A program made the position numbers and the translations under genes. This document shows, piece after piece, positions 9,740 to 19,489 of a DNA stretch of 64,000 bases (its first letter is position 1; every line of letters begins with the position of its first letter). The DNA lies in contig NC_072897.1 in the NCBI RefSeq assembly GCF_027943255.1, positions 40,522,044-40,586,043 on the forward strand, in the 5' to 3' direction. This stretch comes from Anastrepha obliqua (taxonomy: Eukaryota > Arthropoda > Insecta > Diptera > Tephritidae). Below the pieces are notes generated by a model. It was given only the letters and a program-made list of their open reading frames with translations, searched no databases and was not told the DNA's origin.

Positions 9740-11580
9740 CATATATGCGGCTTTGCGGACAGAAATATGTGATTCGCTGGAATTGTTCAAGGAATCTCAG
9801 TCGCATTAACTCGCGACTGTCGAACAGTTAGAAGACATATTTACATACATATAAGGGTGCATACATACATACGGAGCCGCGGCCACTCGACATGACAAAC
9901 ATTCAAGATTTATCAAATATTAGCAAATAATTCCACGTGAAATATTCCAATATTGACTATTTTCGAATGATTGCGAAAATTGGAATATGGGCGGCTCGTT
10001 TCATGAATGAAATTGAAATATGAGCTAGAACGTATGAATGAACTTTTTGTTTTTGTTCTAAATTGTTCAGCGCCGTCGCTGTTAGAATCATGGCCGCTGC
10101 GACTGCGTCTACGAATGTATTTTGTTTTTGTAGTCGCTAGGTTTAGATTTTAGCTTTGGGCGACATGCGCATGTGAGGTATGTGTTTTTGTTGTGTTCTA
10201 GAACATTTTAGAATGTGTGGTGGCAAAGCGGCCATCACGTTGCGCTTGCTGTTGCTTTTGCGTCTATCAAAGTATTGTGTTTTTGTAAGTACAATATTAG
10301 GAATATCGACTGGTGAAAGATAAAAGTACACGGAATCAAGAAGGGAGCGCTGTGCTCGCGCATATGTATATGTATGCTTGAATGTATGAACGTGCATGGA
10401 TGTAGTAACATATGAATACAATTATTTTGTTGGAAGTTTAGAAGGCAAGTATGTATATATGCTAGGACATAAAGTGGGTATATATACATATATAGAGCAG
10501 AATTATTTTTGCACTTGTTAGAAAGAAACTCGGTGTGCTAGATTTCCTTACTTCAAATCTTTCAAATCTCAATTGTACTAAAAAAAGCTCACAGTAACAT
10601 TTCCACCTTCTCATTGCATTAACATTCTCTGGTAGTAGCCAGCCGAAGTTCAGCAGCAGAAGTGGCATTTCTTAAAATTTTATTAAAATATTAAACTTAA
10701 ACTTTTGACTTTATAACCATTTATTTTGTGTCACATCACATTCTTACAAGAAATGAAATACAAATACGCACTAGTGAACAAGTTTCTTCCTAACAAGTGC
10801 AAAAACAATTCTGCTCTATGTATGTCCTAGCATATATACATGCTTGCCTTCTAAATTTCCCACAAAATAATTGTATTCATATGTTACTACATCCATGCAC
10901 GTTCATACATTCATGCATATATGCGCGAGCACAGCGCTCCCTTCTTGCTTCCGTGTACTTTTGTCTTTCATCAGTCGATATTTCTAATATTATACTTACA
11001 AAAACACAATACTTTGATAGACGCAAAAGCAACAACAAGCGCAACGCGATGGTCGCTTTGCCACCACACATTCTAAAATGTTCTAGAACACAACAAAAAC
11101 ACATACCTCACATGCGCATGTCGCCCAAAGCTAAAATCTAAACCTAGCGACTACAAAAACAAAATACATTCGTAGACGCAGTCGCAGCGGCCATGATTCT
11201 ATCAGCGACGGCGCTGAACAATTTAGAACAAAAACAAAAAATTCCTTCATAAGTTCGAGCTCATATTTCAATTTCATTCATAAAATGAGCCGCCCATATG
11301 CCAATTTTCGCGACCATTCGAAAATAGTCAATATTGGAATATTTCGCGTGGAATTATTTGCCAATCTATAATAATATTATAAAGAGGAAAACTTTGTTTG
11401 TTTGTTTGTTTGTAACGAATAGGTTCAAAAACTACTGGACCGATTTTAAAAATTCTTTCACCATTCGAAAACTACATTATCCAAGAGTAACATGGATTAC
11501 ACTTTATTTTGGAAAAAAATAGGGTTCCGTAAGATATTTGGATTTTTCGGACACAAACTGAAAAAAATCTTATATATAAA

Positions 11581-14000
11581 ATAAAGTCAACTTTTTGTGT
11601 GTGTTCGGGCCGTGTCTGCACCGAATTAAACCAAACTTACACACATAGTTAAGAAGGTATTGAAGATGGTTTCCATATAGTTTGGATACCTATTGATGAC
11701 TAGGGTCTCGAGATATAGGTCAAAACGTGGACCCGGGTAACCTTCGGATGTGTATGTACAATATGGGTATCAAATGGAAGCTGTTGGTGAATGCTTTAGT
11801 TCAGAGTATTTTTCATGCCGCTCCGTGACTAGGGTCTCGAGATAGAGACCAAAACGTGGACCCTAGAATGTGCATGTACAATATGGGTATCAAATGGAAG
11901 CTGTTGGTGAATGCTTTAGTACAGAGTATTTTTCATGCCGCTCCGTGACTGGGGTCTCGAGATATAGGTCAAAACGTGGACCCGGGTAACCTTTGGATGT
12001 GTATGTACACTATGGGTATCAAATGGAAGCTGTTGGTGAATGCTTTAGTTCAGAGTATTTCCATCCGCTCCGTGACTAGGGTCTCGAGATAGAGACCAAA
12101 ACGTGGACCCTAGAATGTGTTTGTACAATACGGATATCAAATGAAAGCTGTTGCTAAGTGCTTTAATACGAGGTAATTTTCATACCTATTGATGACTAGG
12201 GTCTCGAGATATAGGTCAAAACGTGGACCCGGGTAACCTTCGGACGTGTATGTACAATATGGGTATCAAATGGAAGCTGTTGATAAGTGCTTCAATACGG
12301 TGTAATTTTCATACCTATTGATGACTAGGGTCTGGAAATATATGCCAAAACGTGGACCCGCCGTGTCTTTGCACCGAATTAAACCAAACTTACACACATT
12401 GTTAAGGAGGCATTGAAGATGGTTTTCGTATAGTTTGGATACCTATTGGTAGATAGGGTCTCGAGATATAGGTCAAAACGTGGACCCGGGTAACCTTTGG
12501 ATGTGTATGTACAATATGGGTATCAAATCTAAGCTGTTGGTGAATGCTTTAGCTCAGAGTATTTCCATCCGCTTCGTGACTAGGGTCTCGAGATAGAGAC
12601 CAAAACGTGGACCCTAGAATGTGTTTGTACAATATGGATATCAAATGAAAGCTGTTGATAAGTGCTTTAATACGGGGTAATTTTCATACCAATTGATGAC
12701 TAGGGTCTCGAGATATAGGTCAAAACGTGGACCCGGGTAACCTTCGGACGTGTATGTACAATATGGGTATCAAATGGAAGCTGTTGATAAGTGCTTCAAT
12801 ACGGGGTAATTTTCATACCCATTGATGACTAGGGTCTCGAGATATAGGTCAAAACGTGGACCCGGGTAACCTTCGGACGTGTATGTACAATATCGGCATC
12901 AAATGGAAGCTGTTGATAAGTGCTTCAATACGGGGTAATTTTCATACCTATTGATGACTAGGGTCTGGAAATATATGCCAAAACGTGGACCCGCCGTGTC
13001 TTTGCACCGAATTCAACCAAACTTACACACATTTTTAAGGAGGTATTGAAGATGGTTTCCGTATAGTTTGGATACCTATTGGTACATAGGGTCTCGAGAT
13101 ATAGGTCAAAACGTGGACCCGGGTAACCCTAGGATGTGTATGTAAAATATGGGTATCAAATGGAAGCTGTTGGTGAATGCTTTAGTTCAGAGTATTTCCA
13201 TCGGCTCCGTGACTAGGGTCTCGAGATAGAGACCAAATCGTGGACCCTAGAATGTATTTGTACAATATGGGTATCAAATGAATGCTGTTTATAAGTGCTT
13301 TAATACGGGGTAATTTTCATACCTATTGATGACTAGGGTCTCGAGATATAGGTCAAAACGTGGACCCGGGTAACCTTCGGACGTGTATGTACAATATGGG
13401 TATCAAATGGAAGCTGTTGGTGAATGCTTTAGTTCAGAGTAATTTTCATGCCGCTCCGTGACTAGGATCTCGAGATAGAGACCAAAACGTGGAGCCTAGA
13501 ATGTATTTGTACAATATGGGTATCAAATGAATGCTGTTTATAAGTGCTTTAATACGGGGTAATTTTCATACCTATTGATGACTAGGGTCTCGAGATATAG
13601 GTCAAAACGTGGACCCGGGTAACCTTCGGACGTGTATGTACAATATGGGTATCAAATGGAAGCTGTTGGTGAATGCTTTAGTTCAGAGTAATTTTCATGC
13701 CGCTCCGTGACTAGGATCTCGAGATAGAGACCAAAACGTGGAGCCTAGAATGTGTTTGTACAATATGGATATCAAATTGAAGCTGCTGGTGAATGCCTTA
13801 GTACAGAGTATTTTTCATGCCGCTACGTGACTGGGGTCTCGAGATATAGGTCAAAACGTGGACCCGGGTAACCTTTGGTTGTGTATGTACAATATAGGTA
13901 TCAAATGAAAGCTGTTGATAAGTGCTTTAATACGGGGTAATTTTCATACCTATTGATGACTAGGGTCTCGAAATATATGCCAAAACGTGGACCCGCCGTG
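11581..14000 (+). repeat. 120/129-bp minisatellite array in E1
   Basis: About 18 diverged units, each containing GGGTCTCGAGATA(TAG/GAG), CAAAACGTGGACCC and TATGGGTATCAAATG. Distances between successive GGGTCTCGAG motifs are 129, 120, 127, 120, 129 and 130 near the start, so two unit types alternate. A longer variant with CACCGAATTAAACCAAACTT recurs every few units (near 11620, 12376, 13010 and 14010), giving a higher-order period. Confidence 0.9.
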
Positions 14001-14047
14001 TCTTTGCACCGAATTAAACCAAACTTATGCACATTGTTAAGTAAGTA

Positions 14048-14251
14048 TTGAAAATGGGTTTCGTAAAGTTTGGTTATAATTCGGAGCAGTGGCAACGGGT
14101 ACAGCGTTCTTTTGAGCCAGCCATAATGTCGCTTACTTTTTTAACGCTTGGGGCGGAACTGAACTGTCAAATTGACAGTGTTAGTTACAATGTGTCAATA
14201 TTTCTTTCTGATTTGGATGCCATAAGGAAAAAACGTAAGTGCAACATGTAA
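14048..14251 (+). CDS. 67-residue ORF conserved in E1 and E2, probably not a gene
   Basis: Encodes MKMGFVKFGYNSEQWQRV...; no family recognised. The same frame is open over its full length in E2 (63378-63581), with four amino-acid changes (F to V, Y to C, Q to H, T to S) and about two silent changes. That ratio gives no sign of purifying selection, so the open frame may simply reflect recent shared ancestry. A GTAAGT follows AAAAAAC near its end, so it could also be read as an exon end. No signal peptide or known motif. Confidence 0.2.
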   Translation: MKMGFVKFGYNSEQWQRVQRSFEPAIMSLTFLTLGAELNCQIDSVSYNVSIFLSDLDAIRKKRKCNM

Positions 14252-14570
14252 AAATTGTTTGTGAATTTTTTTGGAGTGGATTTTGGAACAGTGAATAATT
14301 TCTTACGAAATTTGAGAATTTAATGTGAAATCCGAATGAAATTATGTGTTCGTGGAAAAAACAATTTTTTTCGTTTTTTTTTTTTTAAATATAAATGGAT
14401 AATGGTTAAAAAAGCTTCAATGCTTAATAAAACATATAAATTGAAACGAAAAATTCATGGATGATCAGGAAAAAAGACGATTGTTTATTCATATGCGTTG
14501 TCGCGAGTTAATGCGACTTCCAGCGAATCACACATTGCTGCCCGCAAAGCCGCATATATGTACCTTATGA

Positions 14571-14954
14571 TCAGAAAGTACCGGGAATGTTTAAATTAAA
14601 CAAAACAGAGTTAAATTTAAGGAAAATTTATATTATCTCCTTCAAAATATGACCCGTCTGAAGCTACACACATGTGCCAACGTTTAACCCAGTCCTCCAA
14701 ACACCCCCGGCAGGCCGATTTGTATTATCTTTGATCAGTGCGATGGCGCGTTATCATCATGCAAAATCTGAGAATTGTTTGCTCACATTTCCGGCGGTTT
14801 GCAACACACAGCATCTCTCTAAGGTTTCAAAACGGATAAATAATATTCTCTATTGACTGTCTGGCCCGATGGAAGGTACTCATGGTGGACTATGCCTTGG
14901 CAATCGAAGGAAACAGTCAACATCACCTTCCCGGTTCTTTTTGCTCATAGGGTA
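14571..14954 (-). mobile_element. mariner MITE embedded in A2
   Basis: Same MITE as at 9327-9739, in reverse orientation: starts TACCTTATGATCAGAAAGTA and ends GCTCATAGGGTA. Reverse strand holds the mariner C-terminal relic. Confidence 0.75.
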
Positions 14955-15367
14955 TACATATCCCATCTTTTCACTGCCGGACAAGAAGACGGTCGCAGTT
15001 GTTGTTTTTTATATGCATACATTTTGCGTTCGTTGAAGGTTTGTATATATTTGTATACATATGCGTGTATGCGCGTTTGGCTTTCTGGATGCATCCATGG
15101 ATATTAGAATATTTTCTCATCAATATGTGTATGTAAATAGTTCATATTTGACTGAAGAGATTAAATATAGGAATGCATATTCATATGATTGCGTTTATGG
15201 CTGTTTTACATATAAATTAATTCAAAGGAAGTGTGAATAATGTTAAATAGAAAATAAATTTCTAAATAACAGGTATTAGAAAAACCTGAATACACTATTT
15301 TAAATCAATTCTAATTAAACCAAATATAAAAAATTAAATAAAAATATCGAACAAAAAACTGTGCACA

Positions 15368-15435
15368 GGATTTGAACCTGAGTCAAATATGAGGCGATGT
15401 ACTCCATACACAACACGTATTTCACGATTGCGCTA
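15368..15435 (-). promoter_or_regulatory. tRNA-like Pol III promoter module in A2
   Basis: On the minus strand, A box TAGCGCAATCGT (complement of 15424-15435) and B box GGTTCAAATCC (complement of 15368-15378). A T-run follows on the minus strand at 15353-15357. A second B-box module, GGTTCAAGTCC, lies at 18402-18412 on the minus strand beyond the PIF insertion. Confidence 0.5.
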
Positions 15436-15992
15436 ATCTACAATTATTAATGATCTTTTCTAAATCACTCATTTATTCGATTCGCAGTTTTATATGCACA
15501 TATTCTGCGTTAGTTGAAAGTTTGTATGCGTAATTATATATGCATATGTATCTGTGTATGCGCGTTTGGCTTTCTGGACGGATATTAGAATGATATTTTC
15601 TCATCAATATAATTTGGATTTGAGGAAAGAGATTAAAGACATATGTATGTATGTACTTATGTTCTGTTTTGATTGATTTATATAAAAATCAGGTCATATC
15701 CAGTATGAACTATTTTATACCGAAAAGAAATTTCCATTTATAAAATACAAAAAAAAACAGTATTTTACAGGCATGTTCTGAAAATCGCGCGATTTCAATT
15801 CGGATCCGAAATGGCAATTCGTACGATTTTGTTTTGGGTGTTCTGTAATTCGTCCGATTTCATTTAAATTCGAATTTAAGTTTGAAACAGCTGATTTCTC
15901 TTTGGCAATTAAACAAACCAAATGACAAAAGAATTCGTTGGCAAAAAATACGAAATAATTTCAAAATAAACGGATTTAATTAAAAAATTATC

Positions 15993-17144
15993 ATGTTTTT
16001 TATGGCAGCTTATGTGTTAAACGAACAGGAGCAAGATTACCAAAGTAGAATAGATAGGCGGCGTTTAAGAGACCATTCGAATCCTCTCAGTGCACCGGAT
16101 TCTACGTAAGATTAGAAATGTGGCATTCATTAAGTTTTTCTACTTTAGATTTGTTTCCAACTATCGCCTAAACAAGTACGCTTTTTTAGAAGTGCTGAAT
16201 GAAGTAAAATCTTTCGTCAAGGAAACGTCCATACCTATTTTATTAAAGCTGGCAGCAAGTCTTAGGTTTTTCGCAGAAGGTTCCTATCAACGTTCCGTCG
16301 GAAAGGATACAGATATTGCTATGGGTAGAAGCATAGTCTCAAAAATATTATCCGAAATGATCAATGCTTTGGAAAATGTTCTGTGTCCTAAGTGGATTAA
16401 GCTGAAAATGTCTGAAGAGGATTCTAGAAAATCAAAACTTCATTTTGTAGAAAAATTCGGTATTCCAGGAGTAATAGGGTGTATTGATGGAACACATGTG
16501 GCTCTGATTAAACCTTTTGAGAACGAGCATCTATTTTTTAACCGAAAAGGATTTTTTAGCATAAACGCAATGATTGTAAGAATGAATTTAAATTGTGTTT
16601 CTAAAATTTAAAATTTACTGCCTTTATTTTACAGATTTGTGATTTTGATATGATAATAAGAGCAGTAGATGCAACTCGGCCTGGTGCAAGCCATGACGCT
16701 TTCGTATTTAGTATGAGCAGTGCAAAACACTATTACCCTGGTGACCGAGGGTCTTGGCTACTGGGAGATTCTGGTTTTGGTATAGAGCCATTTCTACTGA
16801 CTCCATATAGAAACCCAGGCCCAAGATCGGCAGAACACAGATTTAACCAGCAGCATGCAAAAGCACGTAACATCGTTGAGCGTGTTATAGGAGTATTAAA
16901 AAGTCGGTTTCGTTGTTTGAAAACTACCCTGCCATATACGCCGCAAAAGATAGTGAAGATAATAAATGTTTGTTGCGCACTACATAACATATGTAGGAGT
17001 AATCAAATAGATGACATTCAAACAGAAACCGTATTAGAAAACAATCCAATTGATGAGGAAATTGCTGAAAATGAGGAAAACACTAGTTTATATAGTGTTG
17101 GCAGAAATATGAGAGACTCTATTGCTAGAAATTTAATATTATGA
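15993..17144 (+). CDS. PIF/Harbinger transposase (HARBI1-like), three exons, apparently intact
   Basis: Exons 15993-16105, 16149-16575 and 16635-17144 join into 349 codons with no stop. Introns of 43 and 59 bases have GTAAG donors and TTTAG/TTACAG acceptors, and the phases agree (the first splits a Thr codon). The acidic start is MFFMAAYVLNEQEQDYQ, then NYRLNKYAFLEVLNEV. Catalytic triad by position: D151 in GCIDGTH, D225 in LLGDSGF, E262 in NIVERVIG, followed by LKSRFRCLK and CCALHNICR. The length equals a normal family member. It would cut and paste elements with these ends, with the Myb-like partner usually also needed. An alternative start is the ATG at 16002. Confidence 0.88.
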
Positions 17145-17209
17145 AACATAAAATTTATTCATATTAAAAGTAAATATATACATAACAGTTCAATAAGATT
17201 CTTTTATAT

Positions 17210-18068
17210 TTATTTTTTAGTCGCTATCTTAAACATTTTAGTTTTAATATTAACTATTTCCTGTTGCAACTGCTCCATTTTGAGGTAATGTCTTTGCTTT
17301 TGCTCTATACTTTGAGTCTTCAAGCGATTTTGCTCTGCCAGCAATTCATTTTGTTTCTCAAAAGCACGACGAAGTCGTCGAATCTCTTCCCTTTCATCTT
17401 CCTGCGATTTTGCAATCTTGTGTTGGTTTTCGCAAATGTTATCTAAAGTGGTGGATATTTTCTCCATACAACTAGATTGCGTTGCCATACACGACTGAAG
17501 GCTGTCCTGCGTTGACACTCGTGGACTTTTTGCAGCTCTCGGGGTAGCCACCGCTTCCCTACTTGTTTGGGGACGTTCTTCCTCAGGTTCGATAGCGCTA
17601 TTATTTTCTTCTGTCCCAAAGCTTCTAGAATGGCTTATGCCCTCAACGGCTGCAAAAATTCCATAAGTTCTTGCAACACATTCTTCGTTGCTCGTCAGTA
17701 AATGCTTATTAAAGGGTCCACCTCCTGTTGCCCTCGATTCTAGATTGTTATGGGCAACCTTTTTCCGAATGCACCCCTTCCAGTCAGACCATATCTTCAA
17801 AAAAGACAACTCAAAAATATTTATTTTAATATTTGACTAAATACTTACTTTTTTCCATCCATTAACATCTTTTTGGGGCGGCCCTTCTGCATTTAGCAGC
17901 GTCGTTCTTCGCCAAATCTGGATGAGATTCCATAAACTCGACTAAAATTAGCTCTTGCTTGGAGTTCTTGTGTTTTCCCCTAAAAGTTTTTGAATAAGTT
18001 TTAAATATTTTAAATAAACACTTTTATTTACATAAATATATGCAGTTATTTTGAGTAAATACTCACAT
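17210..18068 (-). pseudogene. PIF/Harbinger Myb/SANT-like accessory gene, frame-broken
   Basis: Minus-strand exons: a start codon that seems to be split by an intron (AT at 18068-18067, G at 17979), then 17979-17849 with KHKNSKQELILVEFMESHP and NAEGPPQKDVNGWKK, then 17794-17210 with IWSDWKGCIRKKVAHNN, ATGGGP and a long charged C-terminal coiled coil. This is the zeste-type Myb/SANT architecture that helps Harbinger transposase bind ends and enter the nucleus. Within the middle exon the frame changes between MESHP and QIWRRTTLLNAEG, so a small deletion broke the DNA-binding domain. The last exon alone is open for 199 codons. Confidence 0.75.
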
Positions 18069-18874
18069 TTTGATAAATTTATTTCAACAAACAGTTTTAA
18101 GAATGTCACAAACCGCTAACGTTTAAGTTGCCGAAAATAAAACTGGAAAATTTTAACGATTTCGATTTCCAGAACAGGGTGAAAAAACGATTTGCTGATG
18201 TTCGAAAAAAAAACGAAAACGGAACGATTTACAGAACATGTCAAACGATTTGAAAACGGAAAATGCGAAAATATTGCCCGAAAACGATTTGCAGAACATG
18301 CCTGTTAAAGAAATTTTAATTAAAATAAACTCAAAAATTTGACCAAACTTTCCTGGTTTGAATTGTAAAAAAAAAATGTGTAAGAAAAAAATATGACTTC
18401 AGGACTTGAACCTGAATTATATACGTGCCAAAAAACAAAACGAATAATTCCGCCGGCTTTAGCTTCTGCACCACAAATTAATCGCAAATTTATTCGCTTC
18501 GATTTCCTTAGTAGTGTGCCGAAAAATCTTATGAACTTCCTCAGTAGTTTGCTAAACGCAGAAAATATCTGAATTCCTGTCCTAGCGTGGTAAGTAAATA
18601 TAGAAACCCTCCACTCGCGTCACTCGCGTGGTAAATATCTGCAATTCCCCACTTGTGAGCAAAGTTGAATTTGAAATTACCTTAGTTTGAATCTACAAAT
18701 TAGTACTCGAAAAAAGCTCATTTAACATTTGCTCCTTCTCATTGCATTAACATTATCTGGTACGATCTCAGTTAACAGCAGACATAGCAGGCAGGAATGC
18801 AGACGAAGCAGAAAGGAACAACGAACAAGAAAAACGAACTAACAGCTTTGAATCAGACGAAGAGAATACATATG

Positions 18875-19239
18875 TACAGGGTTGGCCATATTAAACTGAC
18901 CCATTGAGTAACCCTATAACTTTTTACTGTAATTTGAAATCTAAGGTTTACGTCAACAAGCCAAAGACACTAGGCGCACTTAAGGCCAATATCCGACGGG
19001 AAACAGCCGCCATATCGGCCGAGACGCTGGCCAAAACTATGGAAAACGCCGAAAAAACGGGCACATTACGCTATACGAGCTAAGGGCGACCACTTGCGCG
19101 ATATCATATTCAAAAAGTGATGTAAACGAATCTCCTTGAACTAAATTAAATGTTTTTCACAATGAAACACAAAAAAATGTTTCTTTTTCCATATTTTTTT
19201 AATAATCACATGGGTCAGTTTAAGATGGCCAACCCTGTA
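18875..19239 (+). mobile_element. DD41D-type mariner MITE
   Basis: TA followed by CAGGGTTGGCCATATTAAAC on the left and the inverse, ending GGCCAACCCTGTA, on the right. The interior has the transposase C-terminus: KVYVNKPKTLGALKANI, then ISAETLAKTMENAEK and HLRDIIFKK. Nothing of the catalytic core remains. Confidence 0.8.
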
Positions 19240-19416
19240 CATATCCAAATACGTGCTAAGGGCGACCACTTGCGCGATATCATATTCAAAAAGTGATGTA
19301 AACGAATCTCCTTGAACTAAATTAAATGTTTTTCACAATGAAACACAAAAAAATGTTTCTTTTTCCATATTTTTTTAATAATCACATGGGTCAGTTTAAT
19401 ATGGCCAACCCTGTAC
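19079..19416 (+). repeat. tandem duplication of the MITE right half
   Basis: Bases 19079-19240 are repeated at 19255-19416 with one difference seen (TAAGATGG versus TAATATGG), separated by 14 bases. The second copy has a right inverted repeat but no left one. Confidence 0.92.
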
Positions 19417-19489
19417 GTACCAGCGAGTTGGCATAGTTAATTGAAGTATTCGCCGAAAAAATTGAAAAAATTATCAAAACAAAAAGAAA

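Larger units (their letters stand above)
8412..10631 (+). mobile_element. CAGAGAATG-family element A1 (forward, left-truncated)
   Basis: From 8412 the sequence matches copy B from about 48425 onward and continues to the family right end, which reads CATTGCATTAACATTCTCTG at 10612-10631. The following 7 bases are GTAGTAG, the likely right target duplication (its left mate is lost with the truncated left end). It contains the embedded mariner MITE (9327-9739) and a tRNA-like module (8844-8911). No transposase frame is present. Compared with B it lacks the dimeric 362-bp array, so it is also internally shortened. Confidence 0.75.
11365..14500 (+). mobile_element. Helitron-like non-autonomous element E1
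   Basis: Begins TCTATAATAATATTATAAAG after an A, followed by a GTTTGTTTGTTTG run and ACTACTGGACCGATTTTAAA. This is the usual 5' end of insect Helitron-type elements (TC start, insertion between A and T). It is filled by a minisatellite (11581-14000) and ends near CATATGCGTTG, exactly where copy E2 also diverges. Expected Helitron 3' features (CTRR with a hairpin) are not clear. No Rep sequence inside. Confidence 0.65.
15768..18304 (+). mobile_element. PIF/Harbinger element 1
   Basis: Terminal inverted repeats CAGGCATGTTCTG and CAGAACATGCCTG, flanked by TTA on both sides (15765-15767 and 18305-18307). That 3-bp TTA duplication is the PIF/Harbinger hallmark. The empty site is preserved in copies B and C (CAGTATTTTAAAGAAATTTT). 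At 2,537 bp it carries the two convergent genes typical of the superfamily: a transposase on the plus strand and a Myb/SANT-like gene on the minus strand. Confidence 0.92.
10728..18759 (-). mobile_element. CAGAGAATG-family element A2 (reverse, left-truncated, twice interrupted)
   Basis: Matches the reverse complement of copy B (and copy C directly) from 10728 to the terminus CATTGCATTAACATTATCTG at 18740-18759, which has one change from the family tip. The flank GTACGAT at 18760-18766 is the candidate target duplication. The other end of the element is missing. It is interrupted by Helitron-like E1 (11365-14500, with loss of about 120 bases of A2) and by a PIF/Harbinger element (15768-18304). 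Together with A1 it forms a large inverted pair separated by about 100 bases. Confidence 0.75.

Noticed and set aside
10143..10489. Cysteine/histidine-rich peptides such as MYSYVTTSMHVHTF...
   Set aside because: Produced by TACATA/ATGTAT simple-repeat DNA shared by all CAGAGAATG-family copies; frames differ among copies.
10632..10638. GTAGTAG as proof of Galileo-type target preference
   Set aside because: Resembles a reported Galileo target, but only one side is present and other copies use GTATTAG and ATAATAT, so no preference can be claimed.
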